From: Lentzea waywayandensis | GTDB taxonomy: Bacteria; Actinomycetota; Actinomycetes; Mycobacteriales; Pseudonocardiaceae | Direction of reading: 5' to 3' | Assembly: GCF_900115955.1 (NCBI RefSeq) | Contig: NZ_FOYL01000002.1 | Coordinates: 930,001 to 994,000, forward strand | DNA: 64,000 nucleotides | Shown here: one piece after another, positions 35,720 to 44,844 of the stretch | How positions within the stretch are numbered: the first letter of the stretch is position 1 | Layout: every line of letters starts with the position of its first letter | Program-made: the position numbers and the translations under genes | The notes under the pieces: generated by a model | What the model saw: only the letters and a program-made list of their open reading frames with translations | The model's database searches: none | Told to the model about the DNA's origin: nothing

Positions 35720-36661
35720 TCACTCGACCGAACAGGACTGACCGTTGAGCGTGAACGCGCCGGGAGCGGAGTTACCACCTCGAACCGAACCGTTGAACCC
35801 GATCGACACCGAACCGCCGGGCTGGATCTGCGGGTTGTAGTCGGCGTTCGCGGCGTTCACGGTCGCGCCGGACTGCCGCGCCTTCGCGTTCCACATGTCG
35901 GTGACGGTCTGCCCGTTCGCGAAACTCCACTGCAGCGTCCAGCCGTTGACGGACGTGGAACCGGTGTTGCGCACGCTCACATTCGCCTGGAAACCACCTG
36001 GCCACTGACCGGAGATGCGGTAGGCGACCGCACACGTCCGCGCGGGAGGCTTCGGTGGCGACGTGGTCGTAGGAGTCGGACGGGGCGGCGTCGTGGTCGT
36101 GATGGCCGGAGCCGGTGGCGGCCGCACCGCGGTCGTGCCCGGCGCCGGGAGACCCGTGGTGGCGGTGGGGGGCAGAGCCACGTCGAGACCGTCGCACGGC
36201 GGTCCCCACAGACCCCTGTCGGCACCGGCAGCCTCGGACTCGGCCGTGAGCAACGCGCCGCCGTCGACCCCTTCGGCCCGCAGCACGCCCTGCCGCACCG
36301 CGAGCAACGCGTAGTCGGTGCCGTCCTCCAGCATCAGGTTCACGTCGCCGGAGATGACGGGACTGATGCGGACGGCGCTGGCCAGCAGCGTCGTCCTGGC
36401 GAACGACAGCGCGCCCTCCGCCCAGCAGGCCGGCGGTGCCGCCAGCTGCGCGATGCGGGCCTTCGTGCCGTCCGCCAGCTCGACGGTGCGGCCGTCGATC
36501 ACGTCACGCACGAAGTGCAGCACGCCCTGGTACCGCGCCTCCTCGTTGATGAGGGAGGGCGGTTTCCAGGGCATGCGGGTGGACGGCGCCGGCGACGGCG
36601 GCCCTGCCGTGCAGGCTCCGGTGAGCAGGACCAGAACGACGAGCCAAAGCTTGCGCGACAC
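35720..36661 (-). CDS. Lipoprotein with degenerate nuclease-like (SNase) domain and CBM2
   Basis: This 313-residue protein has a lipoprotein signal ending LLTGAC, a domain like staphylococcal nuclease (about 50-170), a Pro/Thr linker and a C-terminal CBM2 (about 215-313). The nuclease likeness rests on DVIDGRTVELADGTKARIAQLAAPP and GALSFARTTLL, compared with the DGDTV...R..G.DTPE pattern. The acidic catalytic residues are replaced, so nuclease activity is doubtful. I chose GTG 36661 (VSRKLW..., GGGG upstream); ATG 36679 is an alternative. It could tether the cell surface to cellulose; this is inference. Confidence 0.65.
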   Translation of the reverse strand: MSRKLWLVVLVLLTGACTAGPPSPAPSTRMPWKPPSLINEEARYQGVLHFVRDVIDGRTVELADGTKARIAQLAAPPACWAEGALSFARTTLLASAVRISPVISGDVNLMLEDGTDYALLAVRQGVLRAEGVDGGALLTAESEAAGADRGLWGPPCDGLDVALPPTATTGLPAPGTTAVRPPPAPAITTTTPPRPTPTTTSPPKPPARTCAVAYRISGQWPGGFQANVSVRNTGSTSVNGWTLQWSFANGQTVTDMWNAKARQSGATVNAANADYNPQIQPGGSVSIGFNGSVRGGNSAPGAFTLNGQSCSVE

Positions 36662-36738
36662 CGTTACCCCAATTGTCATTGAACTATCAACAACCCTAGA
36701 GGGTCGCGGGCCCGGCTCAATCGACCGTTCGGAGTGGA

Positions 36739-38715
36739 CTACCTGCGCGGAACGGCGGTCATCGACCAACGCTGATTGGCGCCGGATGTCGCTTGGTACA
36801 AACCAATTCTGGCACCGTCCTCACGCGACTCGCCGACCACGTCGAGCAGACTCCCGTTCTCCTGGTTGACGAAGGTCCACGTGCCGTCGCCGGTGGACGA
36901 GAGCACCCATCTCGCGGCCGGACTGTCGGAGGAGCTCAGCACGACGTTCCCGCCGCCTGCCGCGATCCGCTGGCCCGTGGCGGCGTTGACGACGGAGAAC
37001 TGGGCGCGGTTGTCGTAGCCGCCAGATCGGCGTTCCACCCGCCACACCTGGTCCGCCGCGGCCGGGTCGGTGGTGCGCTGGACGAGCGAGGTGCCGGACG
37101 GCGCAAGGGACTTGCCGCTCTGCACCCCGGTGAGCCGGTACTGCCCGCCCAGAGCCGCCTCGCGGTTCACGCCGCTGACACCGCTCACCTCGAACGTGGT
37201 CACCGACTTCGCCGGCACGGAGAGCGTCGCCTTGCGGTCCTTGACCCGCACGGCCGCACCCTTCACCAATGCGCCGTGCTGATCCGTCACGACCGGGCGG
37301 ACGGACGCGTTCGACCGCACCGACGCGAACGCCGACAGGTCCAGCGTCACGGACTGCGCCTGATCGGTCTTGTTCAAGTGCACCAAAGACTTCAGCTCGG
37401 TGTTGCGCACCGCCGCCACGTCGGTCGTGGTGTTGACCTTCACCAGGCGATCGCCGGGCTTGACGAAGTGGGTGAAGTTCCGCAGCGCGTGGAACTTCGT
37501 GTTGACGCGAGCCGGGCACGTCGCCAACGTGTCCTGAGCCCCGCAGTCGAACGGGATCTGGATCACGCCCCAGTTCATGCCGTCCGGGGACTCGGCGCCA
37601 GGCGTCATGTTGTTGTAGTCCTCGACCGCCTGCCACAGCAGCCAGGCACGCGGTTCCAGCTCGCGCAGGTCGTCGATCACGCGCTCCGCGATGCCGAGGC
37701 CCGGCTCCATGCTGGTGAAGCTCTGGCCGGAGCCCCAGTGCCCGTCGACCTCGCTCATCCACAACGGCTTGCCGCCGCCCTTGGCGATGTCGCGGGCGGA
37801 CGTGCGGCGTGCCGTGCCGTACGTGTGCACGTTCAGCTGGCTGACCTGCGCGCGCACCGAGGCGGGATAGCCCGCCCAGTCGGCGGCGAAGATGCCGGGG
37901 TTGGTCTCGTCCGGCGCGGACACGGTGGCCTTCACCCTGTTGGCGCGCAACGCCTCCGCCATCGCGGGCACCATTTTCGCCTGCAGCGCGGGCCCGATGT
38001 GGGCACCTTCCTGCCGCCCGCCCGTCGGATTGCCGTCCGGGCCGAGCGTCGTGCGCCAGTAGGAGGTGTTGGGCTCGTTGAACGGGTCGACCGTGGCGAA
38101 CTTGATGCCGTGGGCCCGCTCCAGTTCCGCGGTGGCCTGGGCGAGGTAGGCGGCGAAGTCGCCGATCCGGTCTTCCCGCAGCTGGTCCGCGTTCGGGTCG
38201 AAGCCGCCGGAGACGTACCCGCTGACGGTCTGGAACCACGGCGGCGAGTTGCTGAAGGACTCCCAGCGGGTCACGTCCTGCTTGATCCGGTCTACCCACC
38301 ACCGCTGACGTGGATCCGCGGCGGCGTCGAAGAAACGCGCGTCGCCCGGCTTCCACCAGTCGGTGTCCGTGCGAGTGGTACCGGCCGGCGCCTTCCACCA
38401 GCCGGGGACCGCGGCGCCCGCCCGCAGGTACTCCGGCACGTCCGGCGCGTTGCCTCCGCCGATGTTGTACCGAGCGATGTTGAGGTTGAGTCCGTCCTCA
38501 CCGAACAGCAGTTCCGCCAACTGGTTGCGGATCTCGTCCGGGTAGCCGCCGGTGGCGTTCGCGAACCACACCAGGCTCGTGCCCCAGCCCTGGAACGGCT
38601 CCTGCTGGTAGGTCGGATCCGGTCTCACCGTGACGGCTTCCACGGCAGCGGTCGCGGGGGCCGCGGTGGAGAGAGAAAGCGCCGAAACGGCGAGCAGAGC
38701 GAGAAGTCTGGTCAT
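36739..38715 (-). CDS. Secreted GH30 endo-beta-1,6-galactanase-like enzyme with ricin-type module
   Basis: This 658-residue protein has a signal peptide (1-23), a GH30 barrel with its side beta-domain (25-490) and a ricin-B trefoil (about 500-658, ending NQRWSM). FQGWGTSLVWFANATGG, ARYNIGGGNAPD, the acid/base glutamate in DPFNEPNTSYW and the nucleophile in PLWMSEVDG match the GH30_5-type beta-1,6-galactanases that attack arabinogalactan side chains. The ATG has CGGAG upstream. The promoter carries a TGTTAGCG-type operator, so it is probably co-regulated with the arabinose genes. Confidence 0.85.
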   Translation of the reverse strand: MTRLLALLAVSALSLSTAAPATAAVEAVTVRPDPTYQQEPFQGWGTSLVWFANATGGYPDEIRNQLAELLFGEDGLNLNIARYNIGGGNAPDVPEYLRAGAAVPGWWKAPAGTTRTDTDWWKPGDARFFDAAADPRQRWWVDRIKQDVTRWESFSNSPPWFQTVSGYVSGGFDPNADQLREDRIGDFAAYLAQATAELERAHGIKFATVDPFNEPNTSYWRTTLGPDGNPTGGRQEGAHIGPALQAKMVPAMAEALRANRVKATVSAPDETNPGIFAADWAGYPASVRAQVSQLNVHTYGTARRTSARDIAKGGGKPLWMSEVDGHWGSGQSFTSMEPGLGIAERVIDDLRELEPRAWLLWQAVEDYNNMTPGAESPDGMNWGVIQIPFDCGAQDTLATCPARVNTKFHALRNFTHFVKPGDRLVKVNTTTDVAAVRNTELKSLVHLNKTDQAQSVTLDLSAFASVRSNASVRPVVTDQHGALVKGAAVRVKDRKATLSVPAKSVTTFEVSGVSGVNREAALGGQYRLTGVQSGKSLAPSGTSLVQRTTDPAAADQVWRVERRSGGYDNRAQFSVVNAATGQRIAAGGGNVVLSSSDSPAARWVLSSTGDGTWTFVNQENGSLLDVVGESREDGARIGLYQATSGANQRWSMTAVPRR

Positions 38716-38737
38716 CGGTTCTCCGTTGAACGCGCGA

Positions 38738-38751
38738 TGTTCACGCTAACA
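38738..38751. promoter_or_regulatory. TGTTAGCG-type operator at the GH30 promoter
   Basis: Minus-strand TGTTAGCGTGAACA matches the araB site TGTTAGCGATAACA at 12 of 14 positions. It abuts the -10 box and would block transcription. Confidence 0.65.
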
Positions 38752-38778
38752 TCTATCGAGAACCTACTCACGCGTCAA
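38750..38778 (-). promoter_or_regulatory. Promoter of the GH30 gene
   Basis: Minus-strand TTGACG (38773-38778), a 17-bp spacer and TAGATG (38750-38755). Confidence 0.6.
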
Positions 38779-38816
38779 GGTCCTGCCGAACGGAGGCGCG
38801 TCCGTCCGGCAGGACC
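38779..38816 (-). terminator. Terminator of the duplicated-domain gene
   Basis: Sixteen-base arms (38779-38794 and 38801-38816) with one mismatch and a 6-nt loop. It directly abuts the GH30 -35 box, which isolates the two transcripts. Confidence 0.75.
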
Positions 38817-38872
38817 CCTGGGAACGCTCGCCCCCGAGGAGACGGGCCCGCACGCTCGAACCCCGAGGAGAG

Positions 38873-39640
38873 TTACTTGAGCGAGCAGGTGGCGAAGCGT
38901 TCCAGTCCCTGAGGCCGTGCCCCCACGCGGCCGATGGCGATCGCGATCCGGTCCAGCGCGGCGTTCCGCTTGCTGGCCAACGGGCCCAGGATCGCGTTCT
39001 GCACGAAGTTCGGCCCGCCCTGACCGGCCGACGTGCGCAACCGCTCGTTCGCCTCCGCCAGCTGCTTGCTCAGGTTGGCGAACTCGCGGTCGACCTCGGC
39101 ACGCGCGGCCGCGGGAACGTTCTGCACCACCGGCAGCGGGCACTCGATGACCTTTCCGGCCGCCGAACCCGTACCGGCGTTCGTGCTCGTCGACGCCGGT
39201 TTTGACGTCGCCGGCGGCGCGGACACCGCGGGCGCCTGACCAAGTCCGCAGGTCGCGAACCTCTCCAGACCCTCGGGCTTCTCGGCGACCCGGCCGATAG
39301 CGGTCTCGATGCGGTTCAGCGCCGCGACCCGCTTGCTCGCCAACGGGCCGAGAATCGCGTTCTGCACGAAGTTCGGGCCGCCTTCGCCGGCCGACGTGCG
39401 CAGCCGGTTGTTCGCCTCGGCGATCTGCTTGTCGAGGTTGGCGAGTTCTCGCTGGACCTCGGCCTGCGCCGCGGCCGGCACCGCCGGGACGACGGGCTGC
39501 GGACATGCGATCGCGCCGGTGGCGGTCTCCCCGCCCGCGAAGGCGACGGCCGCGGTCACCGCTGTCAGCGTGGCGGCGACGGCGACCCCGGCCACGAGCA
39601 CCCGCTTGCCTCGCTGGGGTCGTGCATGCGCTCTCGACAT
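38873..39640 (-). CDS. Secreted protein of unknown function with two tandem helical domains
   Basis: I do not recognise this 255-residue family. A signal peptide or anchor (about 14-36) is followed by two copies of an ~88-residue domain (about 46-133 and 166-254), joined by a Ser/Thr/Pro/Ala linker. Each copy begins CPxPVV, contains a long helix with LAEANERLRTSAGQGG, then the near-invariant GGPNFVQNAILGPLASKR, and ends GLERFATC. One disulfide per domain is likely. There is no catalytic motif or CBM. It is divergent from the pseudo-hydrolase gene across an operator identical to that of the sugar importer. Confidence 0.8.
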   Translation of the reverse strand: MSRAHARPQRGKRVLVAGVAVAATLTAVTAAVAFAGGETATGAIACPQPVVPAVPAAAQAEVQRELANLDKQIAEANNRLRTSAGEGGPNFVQNAILGPLASKRVAALNRIETAIGRVAEKPEGLERFATCGLGQAPAVSAPPATSKPASTSTNAGTGSAAGKVIECPLPVVQNVPAAARAEVDREFANLSKQLAEANERLRTSAGQGGPNFVQNAILGPLASKRNAALDRIAIAIGRVGARPQGLERFATCSLK

Positions 39641-39719
39641 ATTCGAACCTCACGACTAGGGGACGTTTTGTGCCGGCACAACGGGATACGGACCGGGAAA
39701 GCAAAGAGTTCAACTACTT

Positions 39720-39731
39720 GTGAGCGTTCAC
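39720..39731. promoter_or_regulatory. Operator GTGAGCGTTCAC between the duplicated-domain and pseudo-hydrolase genes
   Basis: TTGTGAGCGTTCAC is identical at 14 positions to the site in the sugar-importer promoter (49923-49936). It lies 64 bp before the plus-strand gene and 79 bp before the minus-strand gene. Confidence 0.65.
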
Positions 39732-39794
39732 AGCTGCTGGCATGCTCACGGTTCATTCCGCAGTACCGCACCTGCGAAGAACCGGGGAACAGCC

Positions 39795-40622
39795 ATGCCA
39801 TCGGCACACAGAGTCGTCCACGAGCAGATCCCGTTGCGCATCCACGGGGTGAACCTCAAGGTCGCGTCGGTGCGTCGCGAGGGCGTCGACGCGCCCGTCG
39901 TCTTCCTGCACGGGTTCGGCACGAGCAAGGAGGACTACCTCGACGTCCTCCAGCGACACGAGTTCGCCGGGCGCCCGTTTCTCGCCTACGACGCACCCGG
40001 TGCGGGCGCCACGGAGTGCTCCGCCCTGGGAGAGGTCGACGTGCCGTTCCTGGCGGAGACCGCGCGGGCGATGCTCGACCGCGCGGGCATCGGCCGGTTC
40101 CACGTGGTCGGACACCTGACGGGAGCACTCGCGGCGCTTCTCCTGGCTCACCAGGAACCGGGCCGGGTGCTGAGCTTCGTCAACATCAAGGGCGTGCTCG
40201 CACCCGAGGACTGCGTGCTGAGCAGGGAGGCGCTGAACCACCGCGATCCCGGTGACTACCTCTTCAGGCTCGCGGAACGCAGCCGGGAGACACCCTGTTA
40301 CGGCGGCGGCCTGTACGCGGCGAACCTCCCGATCAAGGTCCAGCGCGGTGCCGTGCCCACCCTCTTCCGATCGATGGTCGAACTCGCCGACCACGGGAAC
40401 CTGCTCCAGAAGTTCCTGTCACTGCCCTGCCCGCGGATGTACCTCTACGGCGAGCAGTGCGCGAACCTCTCCTACCTGCCGATCCTCGACGCGAACGGGG
40501 TGGAGCTCGCGGAGATCCCGCACAGCGGGCAGCTCCCCATGTACTCCAACCCCGTCGCGGTGTGGCGGCAGATCGCCGAGTTCCACGCGCGTCAGCTGAT
40601 TCCCAGCGCCAGGCGGTGGTAG
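39795..40622 (+). CDS. Alpha/beta-hydrolase-fold protein lacking the catalytic Ser and His
   Basis: This 275-residue cytoplasmic protein has the fold's oxyanion segment [14 protein letters not shown], the elbow [11 protein letters not shown] and the C-terminal [14 protein letters not shown]. In active relatives the elbow reads GHSxG and the C-terminal motif reads SGHFPM or similar. Here the nucleophile position is leucine and the histidine is glutamine, so hydrolysis is unlikely. It may be a ligand-binding or structural relative. The ATG has GGGGAA upstream. The last 31 bp overlap the 3' end of araA on the other strand. Confidence 0.75.
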   Translation: MPSAHRVVHEQIPLRIHGVNLKVASVRREGVDAPVVFLHGFGTSKEDYLDVLQRHEFAGRPFLAYDAPGAGATECSALGEVDVPFLAETARAMLDRAGIGRFHVVGHLTGALAALLLAHQEPGRVLSFVNIKGVLAPEDCVLSREALNHRDPGDYLFRLAERSRETPCYGGGLYAANLPIKVQRGAVPTLFRSMVELADHGNLLQKFLSLPCPRMYLYGEQCANLSYLPILDANGVELAEIPHSGQLPMYSNPVAVWRQIAEFHARQLIPSARRW

Positions 40623-42094
40623 GCGGAGTTCCAGCGCAGCCGGTCGGTGAACGAGGCCGGGGTCGTCTCGGAGTCGATCAGCACGAGCTCCGTGGCGGCC
40701 ATCTGCGCGAAGTCCCGCAGCACCTCGGCTCCGACCGCCTGGGTCATCACCGTGTGGTGCGGGCCGCCCGCGGTGAGCCAGCACTCCGCCGACGTCGAGA
40801 GCGACGGCGCCGGCTGCCACACGGCCCGTGCGACCGGCAGCTTCGGCAGCGGCTCGTCCGGCGGGACCACCGTGACCTCGTTGGCCACCAGGCGGAACCG
40901 GTCACCGAGGTCGGCCAGCCCGACCACCACGGCGGGACCGGGGGCGGCGTCGAACACCAGCCGCACCGGGTCCTCCCGGTCGCCGATGCCCAGCGGATGG
41001 ACCTCACAGGACGGCTGCGCGGCGGCGATCGTCGGGCACACCTCCAGCATGTGCGCGCCGAGGATCTTCGGCGTGCCCGGCCCGAAGTGGTAGGTGTAGT
41101 CCTCCATGAACGACGTGCCGCGGCCGGTGCCGTCGCCCATGGCCTTCACGGCGGCGAGCAGCGCGGAGGTCTTCCAGTCGCCCTCACCGCCGAAGCCGTA
41201 GCCGTCCGCCATCAGCCGTTGCACGGCAAGGCCCGGCAGCTGCCGCAACCCGCCGAGGTCCTGGAAGTTCGTGGTGAACGCGCCGAACCCGCCGTCGTCC
41301 AGAAAGGACCGCAGACCGATCTCGATGCGGGCCGCGTACCGCAGCGAGTCGTGCCGCTCTCCCCCGCGCGCCAGCTCTGGTGAGAGCCGGTAGGTCTCGG
41401 CGTAGTCGGCGACGAGCAGGTCGATGCCGGCGTCGGGCACCGCGTCGACCACGGCGACGAGATCGTTGACGCCGTAGGTGTTGACCGAGACGCCGAACCG
41501 CAGCTCCGCCTCGACCTTGTCGCCCTCGGTCACGGCGACGTCGCGCATGTTGTCGCCGAAGCGGGCCAGCTTCAGGCCGCGCAGGTGCGCCCGACCGGCG
41601 GCGGCGCGGGCCCAGCCGTCGATCCGCTCGGCCACCACGGGATCACTCGCGTGTCCCGCGACCGTCTTGCGCGCCACCCCGATCCGGGTCTGCACGTAGG
41701 CGAACTCGCGGTCGCCGTGCGCGGCCTGGTTGAGGTTCATGAAGTCCATGTCGATGGTCGACCACGGCAACGCCTCGTTGAGCTGCGTGTGCAGGTGCAG
41801 CAACGGCTTGCGCAGCAGGTCCAGCCCGGTGATCCACATCTTCGCCGGTGAGAACGTGTGCATCCACGCGATCACGCCGACGCACGTGGGGTCGTTGTTC
41901 GCCTCCTGCATGATCGCGCGGATGGCGCCGGAGTCGGTGAGCACCGGCTTCCACACGATCTCCGCGCTGATCCGGCCGGACTCGCTGAGCATCCGCTGGA
42001 TCTGCTGGGACTGGGCCGCGACCTGGTCGAGCGTCTCCTGGCCGTAGAGGTGCTGGCTGCCGGTGAGGAACCAGATCTGGGGCTTGTCCGGCAT
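40592..42094 (-). CDS. araA: L-arabinose isomerase
   Basis: This 500-residue enzyme has the normal length and converts L-arabinose to L-ribulose. Typical marks: [16 protein letters not shown] at the start, [12 protein letters not shown], the metal/catalytic glutamate region [13 protein letters not shown] and [10 protein letters not shown], and GPHHTVMT. The ATG has GAAGGAG upstream. It is the last gene of araB-araD-araA, lying 17 bp after araD. The 3' end overlaps the convergent pseudo-hydrolase gene. Confidence 0.97.
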   Translation of the reverse strand: MPDKPQIWFLTGSQHLYGQETLDQVAAQSQQIQRMLSESGRISAEIVWKPVLTDSGAIRAIMQEANNDPTCVGVIAWMHTFSPAKMWITGLDLLRKPLLHLHTQLNEALPWSTIDMDFMNLNQAAHGDREFAYVQTRIGVARKTVAGHASDPVVAERIDGWARAAAGRAHLRGLKLARFGDNMRDVAVTEGDKVEAELRFGVSVNTYGVNDLVAVVDAVPDAGIDLLVADYAETYRLSPELARGGERHDSLRYAARIEIGLRSFLDDGGFGAFTTNFQDLGGLRQLPGLAVQRLMADGYGFGGEGDWKTSALLAAVKAMGDGTGRGTSFMEDYTYHFGPGTPKILGAHMLEVCPTIAAAQPSCEVHPLGIGDREDPVRLVFDAAPGPAVVVGLADLGDRFRLVANEVTVVPPDEPLPKLPVARAVWQPAPSLSTSAECWLTAGGPHHTVMTQAVGAEVLRDFAQMAATELVLIDSETTPASFTDRLRWNSAYHRLALGIS

Positions 42095-42111
42095 GTGCTC
42101 TCCTTCTGGGC

Positions 42112-42765
42112 TCACTGGCCGTAAACGTTCTGGTAGCGCTCGTAGAGCCGGTCGACGTGCTGTTGCTCGATCACGTCCGGCTTGCCGAGCTGAAGTGCGA
42201 AGTGGACGGTGCGGGCGACGTCTTCCACCAGCACCGCGGCTTTCACGGCGGCGCGGGCGGTCACGCCGACGGTGAACGGGCCGTGGTTGCGCATCAGCAC
42301 GGCAGGAGACCTGCTGGCACTGAGGGTCTCCACGATCCCCTTGCCGATCGAGTCGTCGCCGATCAACGCGAACGGCCCGACCGGGATGTCGCCGCCGAAC
42401 TCGTCCGCGATCATGGTGAGCACGCACGGGATGGGCTCACCGCGCGCCGCCCACGCTGTCGCGTAAGGAGAATGCGTGTGCACGACACCGCCGACATGGG
42501 GCATGTGCCGGTAGACGTACGCGTGCGCCGCGGTGTCGGAGGACGGCGCGAGCTCACCCTCGACGAGGGTGCCGTGCAGGTCCGTCACGACCATCGCGTG
42601 CGGACCCAGTTCGTCGTAGGACACCCCGGACGGCTTGATCACCATCAGCTCCTGGTCGGGCACCCGTGCCGACACGTTGCCCGCCGTCCAGCTCACCAGC
42701 TCGTAGCGGGTCAGCTCGCGGTGGAGTTCGGCGACCGTGCGGCGGAGTTCTGCCGTGGCGGACAT
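42112..42765 (-). CDS. araD: L-ribulose-5-phosphate 4-epimerase
   Basis: This 217-residue class II aldolase-fold enzyme converts L-ribulose 5-phosphate to D-xylulose 5-phosphate, the entry to the pentose phosphate pathway. The zinc histidines appear in [11 protein letters not shown] and in [22 protein letters not shown] and [10 protein letters not shown] form the phosphate site. The ATG overlaps the araB stop (ATGA). Confidence 0.96.
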   Translation of the reverse strand: MSATAELRRTVAELHRELTRYELVSWTAGNVSARVPDQELMVIKPSGVSYDELGPHAMVVTDLHGTLVEGELAPSSDTAAHAYVYRHMPHVGGVVHTHSPYATAWAARGEPIPCVLTMIADEFGGDIPVGPFALIGDDSIGKGIVETLSASRSPAVLMRNHGPFTVGVTARAAVKAAVLVEDVARTVHFALQLGKPDVIEQQHVDRLYERYQNVYGQ

Positions 42766-44438
42766 CAGCTCTTCCCCTCCAGGGCGGCGCGGCGGTACTC
42801 ACGCAGCCGGTGCATGACATCGTTGGCACCGCGGCCGAAGTAGTCGTGCAGCTCCAGGTAGTCGTGGAAAAGTCGTTCGTAGGCTTCGACGTTCTCCGGA
42901 ACGGGCGTGAAGACGTTGCGGCGCACCGATCCCATCGAGTCCGCCGCCGCGCGGATGTCCTGGTACGCGCCCGCCGCCACCGCCGCGTGCATCGCGGAGC
43001 CGAGCGCGGGCGCCTGTGCCGAGCCGCTCACCGACAGCGGCAGGTTCACGACGTCGGCGTAGATCTGCATCAGCAGCGTGTTCTTCACCAGCCCGCCGGC
43101 GATCACCAGCTCGGTCACCGGCACGCCCGCGTCGGTGAAGGTGTCGATGATCATCCGCGTGCCGAACGCCGTGGCCTCCAGCAACGCGCGGTAGACGTCC
43201 TCCGCCTTCGTGGCGAGCGTCTGACCGACGATCACACCGGAGAGTTCGTGGTCGACCAGCACGGACCTGTTGCCGCTGTGCCAGTCGAGCGCGACGAGCC
43301 CGTGCTCGCCCACTTCCTGGTCCGCCGCCAGTTCGGAGAGCAGTTCGTGCACCGTGATGCCGCGCTCGCTCGCCTGATCGTGATAGGCGGGCGGCACCTG
43401 GTTGCGCAGGAACCACGCGAAGATGTCGCCGACGCCGCTCTGCCCGGCCTCGTAGCCCCACAGCCCCGGCACGATGCCGCCGTCGACGACGCCGCACATG
43501 CCCGGTACCTCGCGTTGCACCTCGCCGCTCATCACGTGGCAGGTGGAGGTGCCCATGATCGCGACCATCTGGCCGGGCCCGACGGCCTGCGCGGCGGGCG
43601 CCGTGACGTGGGCGTCGACGTTGCCGACCGCCACCGCGATGCCCTGGGGCAGCCCGGTCCACTCGGCGGCCTGCGCGGTCAGCCCACCGGCCCGGTCGCC
43701 GAGCGCGGACAGCGGGTGGTCGAGCTTGTCGGCGACGAACGTCGCGAACTCGGGGTTGAGCTCCGCCAGGAAGTCCTCGCCGGGGTACTCGCCGTCCTGG
43801 TGGATGCCCTTGTAGCCGGCGGTGCAGGCGTTGCGCGTGTAGGTGCCGGTGAGCTGCCAGATGATCCAGTCCGCGGCCTCGACCCACCGCGCCATCGCCG
43901 CGTAGACCTCGGGCGCCTCCTCGAGCACCTGCAGGCCCTTCGCGAACTCCCACTCCGAGGAAATCAGGCCGCCGTACCGCGCGAGCCACGGCTCCTTGCG
44001 CTGACGCGCGAGCTCGTTGATCCGGTCGGCCTGCGGCTGGGCCGCGTGGTGGCGCCACAGCTTGACGTAGGCGTGCGGGTTCTCCGCGAACTCCGGCAAC
44101 TCGCACAATGGTGTGCCGTCCGCCGTGACCGGCACCATCGTGCAGGCGGTGAAGTCCGTGCCGATGCCGACCACCTGCGCTGCGGAGATCCCGGCCGCCT
44201 CGACAGCCTGCGGGACGGCGGTGCGCAGGACGTCGAGGTAGTCGGCCGGGACCTGCAGCGCCCACTCCGGCGGCAGCGGCCGGCCGGTCGCGGGCAGCAC
44301 CTGGTCCGCCACTCCGTGGCGGTACTCGTGCACAGCGGTGCCGAGCTCGGCGCCGTCGCGGACGCGCACGACCACGGCGCGGCCGGACAGCGTGCCGAAG
44401 TCGACACCCACCACGCACGCGTCGCGGTCGATCGTCAT
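42765..44438 (-). CDS. araB: L-ribulokinase
   Basis: This 557-residue FGGY-family kinase phosphorylates L-ribulose. VGVDFGTLSGRAVVV is the N-terminal phosphate loop, MGTSTCHVM and IAGGLVKNTLLMQIYADV are the second-domain signatures, and GTDFTACTM is typical of AraB. I chose the ATG at 44438 because the arabinose operator and -10 box lie just upstream; longer frames would run through them. It is the first gene of araBDA. Confidence 0.96.
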   Translation of the reverse strand: MTIDRDACVVGVDFGTLSGRAVVVRVRDGAELGTAVHEYRHGVADQVLPATGRPLPPEWALQVPADYLDVLRTAVPQAVEAAGISAAQVVGIGTDFTACTMVPVTADGTPLCELPEFAENPHAYVKLWRHHAAQPQADRINELARQRKEPWLARYGGLISSEWEFAKGLQVLEEAPEVYAAMARWVEAADWIIWQLTGTYTRNACTAGYKGIHQDGEYPGEDFLAELNPEFATFVADKLDHPLSALGDRAGGLTAQAAEWTGLPQGIAVAVGNVDAHVTAPAAQAVGPGQMVAIMGTSTCHVMSGEVQREVPGMCGVVDGGIVPGLWGYEAGQSGVGDIFAWFLRNQVPPAYHDQASERGITVHELLSELAADQEVGEHGLVALDWHSGNRSVLVDHELSGVIVGQTLATKAEDVYRALLEATAFGTRMIIDTFTDAGVPVTELVIAGGLVKNTLLMQIYADVVNLPLSVSGSAQAPALGSAMHAAVAAGAYQDIRAAADSMGSVRRNVFTPVPENVEAYERLFHDYLELHDYFGRGANDVMHRLREYRRAALEGKS

Positions 44439-44454
44439 GTCAGTCACGACCTGA

Positions 44455-44482
44455 GTGTTATCGCTAACAATCAGGGAGTCAA
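44455..44482 (-). promoter_or_regulatory. araBDA promoter with overlapping operator
   Basis: Minus-strand TTGACT (44477-44482), a 16-bp spacer and TAACAC (44455-44460). The operator TGTTATCGCTAACA (44456-44469) covers the -10 box and part of the spacer, so a bound repressor would exclude polymerase. Confidence 0.8.
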
Positions 44483-44782
44483 GATGCGTCCGATACATCG
44501 TGATTTCCCTGCGAGTGAGGGAAATGTGCACGGACGTGAGCGCACGACAAAACGGCCCGCGTCAGGGCCGGTACGGGGACCGGCGAGGTCTCGACGCCGC
44601 GCGGGGACCCGCACTGCCGAAGTGCGAACGTTCCCCGCGCCCTCGGCGAGGGCCCACGCGACGGCCGGTGGAACCACCGAGCCTCGATGCCGCCCAGAGA
44701 CCCGCAGCCGAAATGCGCACGCTCCCCCCGCGCATCCCTGGAGACAGGGCGGCGAGCCGCCGGGGCGGGGCTACCGGGGCGA

Positions 44783-44829
44783 GCCACGCTGTTCCGCTTC
44801 ACCAGCGTCGGCACGACCGTCCAGCACGG
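44783..44829. repeat. Copy of the regulator 3' end
   Basis: Matches 44861-44907, inside the LacI coding end, at 44 of 47 bases. On the minus strand it still reads PTLVKRNSVA. Confidence 0.9.
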
Positions 44830-44844
44830 AACCACGACACCGAA

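Larger units (their letters stand above)
44439..44844. other. Intergenic region with remnant duplications between araB and its regulator
   Basis: This 406-bp gap contains no credible gene. From the araB side it holds the araB promoter and operator. Two diverged copies of a ~50-bp unit follow (near 44588-44642 and 44682-44735), then a 47-bp copy of the regulator's 3' end (44783-44829). Confidence 0.75.

Noticed and set aside
35720-36661. Active thermonuclease
   Set aside because: Only the fold pattern is suggested. The acidic residues needed for calcium binding and catalysis in staphylococcal nuclease are not found.
44479-44835. A 118-codon minus-strand gene between araB and its regulator
   Set aside because: It contains the duplicated tail of the regulator and low-complexity remainder, with no start signal. 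It is treated as a remnant duplication.
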